From: Caballeronia arvi
Lineage (GTDB): Bacteria > Pseudomonadota > Gammaproteobacteria > Burkholderiales > Burkholderiaceae
NCBI RefSeq assembly: GCF_001544695.2
Contig: NZ_FCOM02000017.1
Location: forward strand, 1-64,000
Length of the DNA: 64,000 bases
Direction of reading: 5' to 3'
The notes under the pieces are model-generated. The model saw nothing but the letters and a program-made list of their open reading frames with translations. It was not told the origin of the DNA and did not search any database. A program made the position numbers and the translations under genes. This document shows positions 8,238 through 17,007 of this stretch, in pieces. The first letter of the stretch is position 1, and the number at the start of each line of letters is the position of its first letter.

Positions 8238-9686
8238 ATGGAATATCGTCATTTCATCGGCAACGCGTGGAAAGCGGCGGATAACGGCGAATCGCTCGAT
8301 GTCATCGATCCGGGCAACGGCGAGCCGTTCGCAGCGATCGCACGCGGCAATGCCGCCGATATCGACGTCGCCGTGACGGCCGCACGCGGCGCGATGGGCG
8401 AAGCGCTCGACGGCCCGTGGGCGAAGCTCTCGCCGGTCGAGCGCGCGAACCTGCTGTTCGCGTATGCCGCAGCCGTGCTCGAAAACGCCGACGAGCTCGC
8501 GCAACTCGAAGCGCGCGACACCGGCAAGGCGCTCAAGACCGCGCGCACCGACGCCGCCGTGCTCGCGCGTTACCTCCAGTACTACGCCGGCTGCGTCGAC
8601 AAGCTGCACGGCGAGACGCTGCCCTATACGACGGGCTTCACGGTGATGACGGTGCGCGAGCCGATCGGCGTGACGGGGCACATCATCCCGTGGAATTACC
8701 CGATGCAGATTTACGGGCGCAGCGTCGGCGCGTCGCTGGCGGCGGGCAATGCGTGCGTCGTGAAGCCTGCGGAGGACGCGAGCCTGTCGATTCTGCGGCT
8801 CGCCGAAATCGCCGCCGACGTCGGCTTTCCGGCGGGCGCGATCAACGTCGTCACCGGCCTGGGAAGCGAAGCGGGCGCGGCGTTGTCGGCGAACGAGGGC
8901 ATCGGCCATATTTCTTTCACCGGCTCGACGGCGACCGGCGCGCTCGTCGGTCGCACGGCTGCGGAACGTCATTGCCCGAGCGTGCTGGAACTCGGCGGCA
9001 AGTCGCCGCAACTCGTCTTCGATGACGCCGATCTCGACGAAGCGCTGCCCGTCATCCTCAACGCGATCGTGCAGAACGCCGGACAGACGTGCTCCGCGGG
9101 CAGCCGTCTGCTGGTTCAGCGCGGCATCTACGAAACGGTGATCGAGCGTCTGACCGAACGCTTCGAAGCGCTGCGCACCGGGCCTTCATCGATGGATCTC
9201 GACATGGGACCGCTCGTCAACGCGAAGCAGCACGCGCGTGTACGCGGCATCGTCGAGCAGGCGGAAGGCGAGGGCATTCGCGTCGCGGCGCGCGGCAAGA
9301 TCGCGGTGGAAGCATCGCGCAACGGCTTCTTCCAGGAGGCCGTGCTGTTCCGCGACGTGCCGCCGCAAAGCAAGCTCGCACAGGAAGAAGTCTTCGGCCC
9401 AGTGCTCGCCGTGATGCCGTTCGATGACGAAGCGCAAGCCGTGAAGCTCGCGAACGGCACGAACTACGGTCTGGTCGCGGGCGTGTGGACGCGCGACGGC
9501 TCGCGCGGCCTGCGTCTTGCGCGCAAGCTGCAGGCGGGTCAGGTCTTCGTGAACAACTATGGCGCGGGCGGCGGCGTCGAGTTGCCTTTCGGCGGCGTGA
9601 AGGCGAGCGGCCACGGACGCGAAAAAGGCTTCGAAGCGCTGTACGGCTTCACGAGCCTGAAGACCATCGCGATCAAGCACGGCTGA
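8238..9686 (+). CDS. NAD(P)-dependent aldehyde dehydrogenase
   Basis: A 482-residue class-I-type aldehyde dehydrogenase. The NAD-binding segment GHIIPWNYPMQIY, the general-base glutamate in LELGGKSPQ (near residues 251-259) and the catalytic cysteine in NAGQTCSAGS (near 280-289) are all present. The ATG at 8238 follows the upstream stop by two bases, so the genes are co-translated; the longer open frame upstream only shadows the previous gene. It overlaps the next gene by one base (TGATG). The aldehyde substrate is not evident; context suggests a semialdehyde from hydroxy-acid breakdown. Confidence 0.9.
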   Translation: MEYRHFIGNAWKAADNGESLDVIDPGNGEPFAAIARGNAADIDVAVTAARGAMGEALDGPWAKLSPVERANLLFAYAAAVLENADELAQLEARDTGKALKTARTDAAVLARYLQYYAGCVDKLHGETLPYTTGFTVMTVREPIGVTGHIIPWNYPMQIYGRSVGASLAAGNACVVKPAEDASLSILRLAEIAADVGFPAGAINVVTGLGSEAGAALSANEGIGHISFTGSTATGALVGRTAAERHCPSVLELGGKSPQLVFDDADLDEALPVILNAIVQNAGQTCSAGSRLLVQRGIYETVIERLTERFEALRTGPSSMDLDMGPLVNAKQHARVRGIVEQAEGEGIRVAARGKIAVEASRNGFFQEAVLFRDVPPQSKLAQEEVFGPVLAVMPFDDEAQAVKLANGTNYGLVAGVWTRDGSRGLRLARKLQAGQVFVNNYGAGGGVELPFGGVKASGHGREKGFEALYGFTSLKTIAIKHG

Positions 9687-10519
9687 TGGCGATTCTCAAC
9701 ATCATCGGCGCGGGGCGCGTGGGCGCGACGCTCGGCAATCTGATCGTCGCGAACCGCGTGCTCGAAATCGGCGACGTGTGCGATACGGATCTCGCACACG
9801 CGCGCGATGCGGTCGATTTCATCGGCGCGGGCCGCGCGCTCGACGATATCGCCGCGATGCGTCCCGCCGATATCTGGCTGCTGTCGGTGCCCGACATGCG
9901 CATCGCCGACGTGGCGCAGGCGCTCGCGTCTCATCGCAAGGACGAAGCGCCCGCGGTCGCCGTGCATTGCAGCGGCGCGCTCGATACGGACACGCTCGCG
10001 CCCTTGCGCGCGATCGGCTGGAGCGTCGCGAGCGCGCATCCGATGCTGAGCTTCGCGAATCCCGGCACGGCCGTGTTCCAGTTCGAAGGCACGCCGTGCG
10101 GGCTCGAAGGCGACGGCGCCGCGCGCGATGCGTGGAGCGAGGTGCTCGCGGCCATCGGCGCGCGCTGCTTCGATATCGAGCCGGGCAGCAAGCAGCTCTA
10201 TCACGCGGCGGCGGTCGTCGCGTCGAACTTTCTGCCGGTGCTCGCGGCGATGTCGGTCGAGATGTGGCAGGCGGCGGGCATTCCGCACCCGCTCATCGAC
10301 GACATGATGCACACGCTGTCGCGCAATGCCGTCGATAACGTGCTCGCGCTCGGCCCGAAGGATGCGCTGACTGGTCCCGCCGCGCGCGGCGACCGCGCGG
10401 TGGTCGAGTCGCAGGCGCAGGCGATCGGCGCATGGGATGCGGTATCGCGCGAGGCCTACGACGCGCTCTCGGCGCTCGCGACGCGCCTCGCGCTCACGGG
10501 CAAAGTGCGCGACGCGTGA
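9686..10519 (+). CDS. Rossmann-fold DUF2520-domain oxidoreductase
   Basis: A 277-residue protein with an N-terminal Rossmann domain (LNIIGAGRVGATLGNLI, residues 4-20) and a helical C-terminal DUF2520 domain, the layout of the NADP-binding F420-oxidoreductase/ketopantoate-reductase-like clan. The ATG at 9686 overlaps the TGA of the aldehyde dehydrogenase; longer frames run antisense-like through that gene and are not used. Translational coupling ties it to the tartrate-type dehydrogenase and aldehyde dehydrogenase. DUF2520 proteins have no firmly assigned reaction to my knowledge; reduction of a 2-keto or semialdehyde intermediate is a guess. Confidence 0.85.
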   Translation: MAILNIIGAGRVGATLGNLIVANRVLEIGDVCDTDLAHARDAVDFIGAGRALDDIAAMRPADIWLLSVPDMRIADVAQALASHRKDEAPAVAVHCSGALDTDTLAPLRAIGWSVASAHPMLSFANPGTAVFQFEGTPCGLEGDGAARDAWSEVLAAIGARCFDIEPGSKQLYHAAAVVASNFLPVLAAMSVEMWQAAGIPHPLIDDMMHTLSRNAVDNVLALGPKDALTGPAARGDRAVVESQAQAIGAWDAVSREAYDALSALATRLALTGKVRDA

Positions 10520-10532
10520 CGCGCACGCCCGT

Positions 10533-11390
10533 TCAGCTCGCGAAGTCCGTCGAGCTGGCCAACGCTTTCCAGCTTTCCGTTTCCGCTGCGACATACGCGT
10601 TTTTCTCCGCGATCGCCTTCAGCGTGTCCGTACCGAGCGGCAGGCGCACCGGCGGCGTGGGCGCATCGGCGAGTGCGACGAGCGCGGTCGCGAGCTTGTC
10701 CGGATCGCCCGGCTGATTGTGATTCATGCCGACCGCGATGCGCCGCACGTTGCCCGAGGTCGCATCGTAATCGCCGATGATCTCCTCGCTGACCACGAGC
10801 GACGACGCATCCAGAAAGTCCGTGCGGAAATAGCCCGGCTCGACGACCGTCGCGTGAATGCCGAGCGGCTTCAGCTCGTCGTGCAGCGCCTCGGTGATGC
10901 CTTCGACGGCGAATTTCGTCGAGCAGTAGACGCCGAATCCCGCCGCCGAGCGATACCCGCCGACCGACGACATGTTCACGACATGACCGCTCTTGTGCTT
11001 GCGCATGACGGGCAGCACGGCGCGCGTCACGTTGAGCAGGCCGAAGACGTTGGTGTCGTACATGCGGCGCACGTCGGCGTCGCTGGATTCCTCGACCGCC
11101 GCGAGCAGGCCGAAACCCGCGTTGTTGACCAGCACGTCGATGCGGCCGAACTTCGCGACGGCGGCTTCGACCGCCGCTTTGGCCTGCGCTTCGTTCGTGA
11201 CGTCGAGCGCTACGGCCAAGAGCGCCGGCGATTCGCCGAGACGCTCGACGATCGCCGCCGCGTTGCGGCCCGCGGCCACGACGGCGTTGCCGTCGGCGAG
11301 CGCCGCGCGGGCGATCAGTGCGCCGAGGCCGCGCGATGCGCCCGTGATGAACCAGACGCGCTTGAATTGCTGTTGGGTGACGTTGCTCAT
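10533..11390 (-). CDS. short-chain dehydrogenase/reductase
   Basis: A 285-residue classical SDR. The cofactor motif TGASRGLGA is at about residues 17-25, NNAG near 88-91, the catalytic serine in NMSSVGG near 139-145, and the YxxxK pair in GVYCSTKFA near 153-161. Its length and the C-terminal extension fit oxidoreductases that act on small lipophilic or xenobiotic carbonyls. It is divergent from the LysR gene at 11511 with a 120-base gap, a typical regulator/target pair. The substrate cannot be told. Confidence 0.9.
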   Translation of the reverse strand: MSNVTQQQFKRVWFITGASRGLGALIARAALADGNAVVAAGRNAAAIVERLGESPALLAVALDVTNEAQAKAAVEAAVAKFGRIDVLVNNAGFGLLAAVEESSDADVRRMYDTNVFGLLNVTRAVLPVMRKHKSGHVVNMSSVGGYRSAAGFGVYCSTKFAVEGITEALHDELKPLGIHATVVEPGYFRTDFLDASSLVVSEEIIGDYDATSGNVRRIAVGMNHNQPGDPDKLATALVALADAPTPPVRLPLGTDTLKAIAEKNAYVAAETESWKALASSTDFAS

Positions 11391-11510
11391 GATGTGCTCC
11401 GTTTGTTTCGGTGGTGAAGGTGAAACGAAGCTTAGGCCGTCCGATTCGCATGAACTAGCCGTCGAACGCTAGACTGATAATCAACCTTTATTTGCGAATC
11501 GGAGCGCTTC

Positions 11511-12449
11511 ATGAACGAAGTCCGCGCGATTTCGATCTTCGTGCGCGCCGCCACGCTCGGCAATCTGCGGCGTGCGGCCATTGATCAGGGGATTTCGCCG
11601 CAGGCCGCGAGTCATGCGGTCATGCAGCTCGAAAAGGCCCTCGGCGTGCGCCTCTTTCATCGCACGACGCGCAAGCTGAGCCTCACCGAAGAAGGGCAGC
11701 GGCTGTTGCAGAACGTCGAGCCGGCGCTCGCGATGCTGTCGTCGGCCATTGCGGATGCGAAGAGCGCGAAGGAGCACATCGCGGGTCCGTTGCGCGTCAG
11801 CGCGCCGAAAGCGCTGCGGCGCGCGCTGTGGCCGGCGGTGCTGGAGTTCGCCGCGCTGTATCCCGATGTCATGCTCGATGTGCGTTTCGACGACCATTTC
11901 ACCGATCTCGTCGAGGAACGCGCCGATGTCGGCCTGCGTGGCGGATCGCCGCCCGCGGGCGGCGCGATCGCGCGGCGGCTCGTGCCGATCCAGCTGATCG
12001 TGTGCGCGTCGCCGGGTTACATCGAACGATACGGCGCGCCGCAAACTGTCGACGATCTCGCGTCGCACCGCTGCACCGGCTACCGGCGCGCGAACACCGG
12101 CAAGGAAGCGCCGTGGGAATTCATGATCGGCGACGAAATCGTGTACCGCGAGATCTCGGCGGCGCTCTGCACGAACGATATCGACGCCGAAGCCGACGCG
12201 GTGCTCGCCGGTCTCGCGATCGGCCAGCTCGGGAGCTTCTCCGCGGCCGCGGCCATCCGCGAGGGACGGCTCGTGCCTTTGCTGACGCGACATCTGACGC
12301 AGCGCGAATCGGTTTATATCTACTACCGGCATCGGACGGAGCAGCCGCTGCGCGTACGAACGTTCATTGATTTCATGATCGGAAAGCTCGCGGACAACGG
12401 CGATTTCTTCCTTTCGGCGGCGGAATTGCGCGCTTTTGCCGCCGCGTGA
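11511..12449 (+). CDS. LysR-family transcriptional regulator
   Basis: A 312-residue regulator. The winged HTH spans residues 1-60 (NEVRAISIFVRAATLGNLRRAA, then QAASHAVMQLEKALG), with RTTRKLSLTEEG as the wing. The effector domain begins near residue 90. It is transcribed away from the SDR gene and most likely regulates it and itself through the 120-base gap, where AT-rich sequence (TGATAATCAACC) lies before the start. Confidence 0.9.
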   Translation: MNEVRAISIFVRAATLGNLRRAAIDQGISPQAASHAVMQLEKALGVRLFHRTTRKLSLTEEGQRLLQNVEPALAMLSSAIADAKSAKEHIAGPLRVSAPKALRRALWPAVLEFAALYPDVMLDVRFDDHFTDLVEERADVGLRGGSPPAGGAIARRLVPIQLIVCASPGYIERYGAPQTVDDLASHRCTGYRRANTGKEAPWEFMIGDEIVYREISAALCTNDIDAEADAVLAGLAIGQLGSFSAAAAIREGRLVPLLTRHLTQRESVYIYYRHRTEQPLRVRTFIDFMIGKLADNGDFFLSAAELRAFAAA

Positions 12450-12554
12450 ATCGTGTGGCTCTCCTGATGAATGAAACTATCCCTTGGATGTGGCGCATCG
12501 CCGACTAGAATTCATCGTGCCGTTGTGACCTTCAAGCCACCCTGGAGCCAAGCG

Positions 12555-12917
12555 ATGAAAACGATCAATGCGCTCAAACTCGCCGCCGTCGCGTCGGCGG
12601 TCGTGTTTTCCGTCAACGTGTGGCCGCAAACCACCGATGCGGCGTCCGACACGACCGCGCCGTCCGCGAGTGCCAAGCCCTCGAAATCCCAGATCCGCAA
12701 GGCCAACCGTGCGCTCAGCAAGAAGGTGCAGCAGGCGCTGCAAAAGGGCGGCGTCGAGACGGCCGGCATGAACGTGATCGCGAAGAACGGCGCCATCACG
12801 CTCGCCGGGCACACCGCCGACGCGACGCAGATCGACAAGGCCGCGCAGATCGCGAAGGGCGTCGACGGCGTCACGTCCGTGAAGAATGTCCTGACGATTC
12901 AGGAAGGCGGGCAGTAA
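12555..12917 (+). CDS. BON-domain periplasmic protein
   Basis: A 120-residue exported protein. A Sec signal peptide (residues about 1-25, charged start then LAAVASAVVFSV) is followed by a disordered Ala/Ser/Thr/Lys linker and one BON domain (about 50-118), ending in the typical GVDGVTSVKNVLTI. BON domains are thought to bind phospholipid or outer-membrane surfaces and are common in OsmY-like stress proteins. The ATG at 12555 is preferred over the longer frame because CTGGAG lies just upstream and the signal peptide begins there. It is probably monocistronic. Confidence 0.85.
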   Translation: MKTINALKLAAVASAVVFSVNVWPQTTDAASDTTAPSASAKPSKSQIRKANRALSKKVQQALQKGGVETAGMNVIAKNGAITLAGHTADATQIDKAAQIAKGVDGVTSVKNVLTIQEGGQ

Positions 12918-12969
12918 GCGCGCGACGCGGGCGCGTCGATCACGTGCTCGCGCGCGGCGGGAGCACGGC

Positions 12970-14568
12970 ATGAGTGCGTTCATCGACGTTCACGATCCCG
13001 AGCGGCAACGCCTGCCGTTTCGCGAATCGCTGCTCGCGATGCTTGGCATCGCCCTCGTGACGATGCTGGTCGCGCTCGACCAGACCATCGTCGGCACGGC
13101 GATGCCGCGCATCGTCGCGGAGCTGAAAGGCTTCGACCTGTATGCGTGGGTCGCGACGTCGTACATGCTCGCGTCGGTCATCACGATTCCGATTTTCGGA
13201 CGCCTGGGCGACCTGTACGGGCGCAAGCCGTTTCTGCTGGCCGCCGTCGTGTTGTTCACGTCGGCTTCCGTGCTGTGCGGGCTCGCGAACGGCATGCTGT
13301 TTCTCGTCATTGCGCGCGGCGTGCAGGGCATTGGCGGCGGCATTCTGCTGGGCACGGTGTTCGCGACCGTCGCCGATCTTTTCCCCGATCCAAAGCTGCG
13401 CCTGCGCTGGCTCGTGATCGTCACGTCGACGTTCGGCATCGCGAACGTGATCGGCCCGACGCTCGGCGGCATGCTCACGCAGATGCACGGCTGGCGGCTC
13501 GTGTTCTTCATCAACGTGCCGATCGGCCTCGTCTCGCTGATGTTCGTGCAACTGTTCGTGCCGAACCTGCATCGTCTGAAACGGCGCGAGCGGATTCAGC
13601 TCGACTGGCTCGGCGCATGCGTTGTCGCGGTGACGCTGGGCGCGCTGCAACTGCTGATCGAAATGCTGCCGAAGGAAGGCCTGAGCGCCACGACGATCGT
13701 GCTTTCGCTTGTCACGCTCGTGTTCGGCGCGACGCTGTATTTCTGGGAAAAGCGCATGGGCTATCCCGTCGTGCCCGTCGACGTGCTGCTCGACCGCAAG
13801 CTTGCCGCGCTGTTCGCGATCTCGGTGCTCGGCGGCTTCGCGCTCTTCTCGATGGCCTTCTACATTCCGCTGCTGTTTCAGGGCGGCTACGGCATGTCGC
13901 CGCACGATTCCGGCATGCTGATCACGCCGCTGCTGCTCGGCACGACGGTCGGCAGCATGCTCAACAATCGCATCGTCACGCGCATCCGCCGCGCGAACAT
14001 GCTGCTGTACGCAGGCTTCGCGCTATGCGTGGCGGGCTGTCTCGCGCTCGTATCGCTGAATGGCCATGAGCCGCATGCCGTCTGGATGGCTTGCATGGGC
14101 GCGAGCGGCCTCGGCCTCGGGCTCGTCGCGACGAATCTCACCATCTGCTCGCAGCAGATCGTCGCGCGCGAGCAACTCGGCGCGGTCACCGCCTTGCTGC
14201 AATCGCTGCGCATTTTCGGGGGCATGCTGGGCACGGCGATCACGGGCGCGCTGCTCGGGCATCTCTATGCGAACAACGTGCATCGTCCGCTCGATGCGTA
14301 TCAGGCGACGCAATGGCTCAAATCGTTCGCGAGCCCGGATTTGCTGATCGATCGTGCGGAACAGTCCGCGCTGATCGAGCGTCTCGTCGCCGCAGGCCAG
14401 TCGCACGACGCGATGACGATGATGCACTCGGCGCGCATGGCGCTCGTCGAGTCGATTCATATCGGGCTCGCCGTGGCCGCGCTTGCTGCGTTTGTCGGCT
14501 TGTGTCTCGCGTGGTTTGTGCCCGCGGTGCGCGTCGTGTATGGCGATGCGCAGGAGCAGCGCGCGTGA
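12970..14568 (+). CDS. MFS multidrug exporter, DHA2 (14-TM, EmrB/QacA) family
   Basis: A 532-residue inner-membrane drug:proton antiporter. Landmarks are LDQTIVGTAMPRI in the first membrane segment (DHA2 motif D1), the loop motif GRLGDLYGRKPF near residues 77-88, and motif C-like glycine-rich sequence (ANVIGPTLGGM) near 159-169. Length and about 14 hydrophobic segments fit DHA2. No EmrA-like adaptor or outer-membrane factor is adjacent, so it probably acts alone at the inner membrane. The gene follows the BON gene by 52 bases and converges on the Nudix gene. Confidence 0.9.
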   Translation: MSAFIDVHDPERQRLPFRESLLAMLGIALVTMLVALDQTIVGTAMPRIVAELKGFDLYAWVATSYMLASVITIPIFGRLGDLYGRKPFLLAAVVLFTSASVLCGLANGMLFLVIARGVQGIGGGILLGTVFATVADLFPDPKLRLRWLVIVTSTFGIANVIGPTLGGMLTQMHGWRLVFFINVPIGLVSLMFVQLFVPNLHRLKRRERIQLDWLGACVVAVTLGALQLLIEMLPKEGLSATTIVLSLVTLVFGATLYFWEKRMGYPVVPVDVLLDRKLAALFAISVLGGFALFSMAFYIPLLFQGGYGMSPHDSGMLITPLLLGTTVGSMLNNRIVTRIRRANMLLYAGFALCVAGCLALVSLNGHEPHAVWMACMGASGLGLGLVATNLTICSQQIVAREQLGAVTALLQSLRIFGGMLGTAITGALLGHLYANNVHRPLDAYQATQWLKSFASPDLLIDRAEQSALIERLVAAGQSHDAMTMMHSARMALVESIHIGLAVAALAAFVGLCLAWFVPAVRVVYGDAQEQRA

Positions 14569-14582
14569 CGGCTGACTGAATC

Positions 14583-15065
14583 TCAACGCTTGCCGCGATT
14601 TCCGTTGAGCGCTTTGACGATCAGCTTGGTCGGTTCGCTGGCGGCAAGACGCGGGATATCCGAAACGTGAACCCAGCGGCATCGGTCGATTTCGCTGCTG
14701 GCGCGCGGCTTCGCGCTCTTCGGGACATCGCAGACGAACACGTGATGATGCTTCTGTCTTCCGCGATGCTGAAACAGAAACTTCGCCGACTTGCCGGAAA
14801 GACGCGTTTCCTCCTTGAGTTCGCGCAGCGCAGCGTCGGACAGTTGTTCGCCACGCTTGAGCATGCCGCCGGGCAGCGCCCATTTGGTGCGCCGCCGCGC
14901 GACCAGCAGTATGTGGTTCCCTCGTCGACAGATGACCGTAGCTCGCTTTTTCAAACCGACTCCGATAGCTCTTTTGGTTCGTCTTCGATGTGCAGGGGCG
15001 TCCTGCGGGCGGGTGAATTCTATCGAACGCGCATATCGCTGTGGGGCACGCACAAATAGTGGCAT
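14583..15065 (-). CDS. Nudix hydrolase
   Basis: A 160-residue hydrolase of nucleoside-diphosphate-linked compounds. The Nudix box is at about residues 66-90 (G-x5-E-x7-REL-KEE-TRL). The catalytic REL.EE core is intact, but the late glycine of the consensus is arginine. The start is uncertain: ATG at 15065 gives an unusual basic N-terminus of about 35 residues, and the conserved fold begins near residue 36 (VGLKKRATVICR). It converges on the MFS gene and is divergent from the CHAD-domain gene, which may share regulation. Confidence 0.8.
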   Translation of the reverse strand: MPLFVRAPQRYARSIEFTRPQDAPAHRRRTKRAIGVGLKKRATVICRRGNHILLVARRRTKWALPGGMLKRGEQLSDAALRELKEETRLSGKSAKFLFQHRGRQKHHHVFVCDVPKSAKPRASSEIDRCRWVHVSDIPRLAASEPTKLIVKALNGNRGKR

Positions 15066-15180
15066 TTCCGGTGTTGCGCATTGCGCAAAACCTGTTCCTC
15101 GGTCCAGAAAATGCGGTGCACGTCGTCGCCGGGCAGGTACGCATGTTGCATTACAAAGGGCATTCACGAGGAGGACGATC

Positions 15181-16029
15181 ATGACCCTGAACGACGACAG
15201 ACGCGAGGGTAGCCGCGACGACAAGCGCGCCAGGCCCGAAACGGCGCAATCGAGATTCGGCGATCTGGCTTCACCGCTGATCGACGAAGCGACGCACCAA
15301 GCGGCCGCGCTCAACGCGAATTCGAACCCGGAAGAACTGCACAAGCTGCGGGTCGCGCTGCGCCGGTTGCGAACGTTGTTCTGGGCATACCGGCCCTTGC
15401 TGGACGAGGAATTCGACACGCGCCAGCGCGCAGTCTTCAAATATCTGGCGACCTCGGCGGGCAGCGCGCGCGACTGGGACATTCTGCTCGAATTGATGAA
15501 GGAGCTCGACGTCGAAGGGCTCGACGAGCCGGCAAAAGAGCGTCGTGCGGCGGTGCTCGCGACGAGCATCGAGACCATCGCGAATGCCGACGTCAAGCAT
15601 GTGTTGTGGACGGGGCTCAAGGAAGCGAATCAGGAGCTCAACACGGGACGCAAGCGCGTGGCGGTCGAACGGTTCGCGAAGAAGCGCATCGACGCGGCGC
15701 GCAGTCAGTTGAAGAGGCGCATCAAGCGGGCGCTGCATGCGAAGCAGTCGGACTATGCGGCTTATCACGAAGTGCGCAAGGCCGGTAAGAAGGTGCGTTA
15801 TCTGCTCGAATTCTTCGATCCGGATATCAAGCCGAAACTGCGCTCGAAGGTGAAGAGCCTGAAGCGCCTTCAAAAGCGCTTCGGCGCATTGAACGATGTC
15901 GTCGCGAGCCACGATCTGCTATTGCAAGGCACGCTTCCCATCGGCGACAACGTGACGAAGCATGCGTTGCGCGCGCTCGACGCCGAACAGAAGCAGCGCA
16001 TCAAGGCTGCGAGAAAGGCCATTCGCTGA
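15181..16029 (+). CDS. CHAD-domain protein
   Basis: A 282-residue, strongly basic all-helical protein. CHAD domains carry conserved histidines and lysines and bind inorganic polyphosphate; several localise to polyphosphate granules. The signatures EELHKLRVALRRLRTL near residues 50-65 and YHEVRKAGKKVRYLLEFF near 197-214 are the two conserved helical repeats. No CYTH triphosphatase domain is fused to it, unlike the ygiF-type proteins. GAGGAGG lies 6 bases before the ATG at 15181; the open frame upstream of this start is not coding-like. Phosphate or polyphosphate storage is the inferred context. Confidence 0.88.
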   Translation: MTLNDDRREGSRDDKRARPETAQSRFGDLASPLIDEATHQAAALNANSNPEELHKLRVALRRLRTLFWAYRPLLDEEFDTRQRAVFKYLATSAGSARDWDILLELMKELDVEGLDEPAKERRAAVLATSIETIANADVKHVLWTGLKEANQELNTGRKRVAVERFAKKRIDAARSQLKRRIKRALHAKQSDYAAYHEVRKAGKKVRYLLEFFDPDIKPKLRSKVKSLKRLQKRFGALNDVVASHDLLLQGTLPIGDNVTKHALRALDAEQKQRIKAARKAIR

Positions 16030-16120
16030 TAAAGGCATGGCTGCGGGCTTCATCACGCGTCGAACGGAAGGATGTCACACTTGCCGCATCAAATGATCGC
16101 TCACTTCACGGAGCAGCATC

Positions 16121-16870
16121 ATGGCGCGCAACGAATACGTTTGTTTCAAAGGCAAGGTGAGGCTCGGCGTTCCCTTTCTCGAAGGTTACAAGGGCGACCC
16201 GCACTATGTGATCGTCAGTGACGACGCGAACGGCAAGGAATTCCGTATCGTCACCAATGTGAAATCGGATAGCTCGCTGACGGGGCCGGCGGGCTATCTC
16301 GTGCTCTATCTGTGGAACCAGTACTTCGATCATCCGATGATCGCCGATCTCGCGAAGCTGCCCGCGGGCGTTTCGATGTCGGGATTCCCGAAGCTCGATT
16401 ACGTGCACGACACGCGTCTCGTCGATCTGAGCGCGATGCGTCCGATCCCGCTCGACACCGAGCACGAGCAGAACGATATCAACGCGCTGCTCGACGAGAT
16501 GCTGCAACTCGACATGTCCGTCGATGGCGTCGACTTCGTTTATCCGACGCCGAATTACAAGGACCATCGCCTCGGCTGGAAGCCCACGAAGGACGTGACC
16601 GTGTACGGCTTCGGCTTTCTCTTCGAACCGGGAAAGGACGGGCTTCACGAAACGCATATGAACCAGGGCAATCCGAAGCCGGGAAAAGGCAGCCCCGTGA
16701 AGGATCATTCGAACGAAAACGGTGTGTTCCAGGACGGCGCGGTGATGATCGAAGTCGACGGCAAGTTTCAGGCGCTCTTCGTCGCGTTTCAGACGCAGCT
16801 CGTTCCGACCGATAATCGCGGACGTCCGATACCGGGGCAATCGGATCCCATTCTGGATGGCAAGGCATGA
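16121..16870 (+). CDS. DUF2278 (YukJ-like) protein
   Basis: A 249-residue protein matching the DUF2278/YukJ family by eye: the N-terminal GDPHYVIVSDD segment near residues 25-35 and the hallmark GLHETHMNQGNP near 177-188. No signal peptide or membrane segment is present, so it is probably cytoplasmic or exported by a non-classical route. Its function is unknown to me. It stands alone between the CHAD gene and the Bcr-type exporter, all on the plus strand. Confidence 0.8.
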   Translation: MARNEYVCFKGKVRLGVPFLEGYKGDPHYVIVSDDANGKEFRIVTNVKSDSSLTGPAGYLVLYLWNQYFDHPMIADLAKLPAGVSMSGFPKLDYVHDTRLVDLSAMRPIPLDTEHEQNDINALLDEMLQLDMSVDGVDFVYPTPNYKDHRLGWKPTKDVTVYGFGFLFEPGKDGLHETHMNQGNPKPGKGSPVKDHSNENGVFQDGAVMIEVDGKFQALFVAFQTQLVPTDNRGRPIPGQSDPILDGKA

Positions 16871-17007
16871 TCGTCACACGGGCAGCCTGATCACTGCGCG
16901 CAACGTGGCCTTTCCGGCGATGCGCGCGTTCGACAGGCACAATACGATGATTCCGCCATCCGGGCCGGCCCGAAGACGCAGCCGCGCCCCGCTCAGTCAT
17001 CGTTGTC

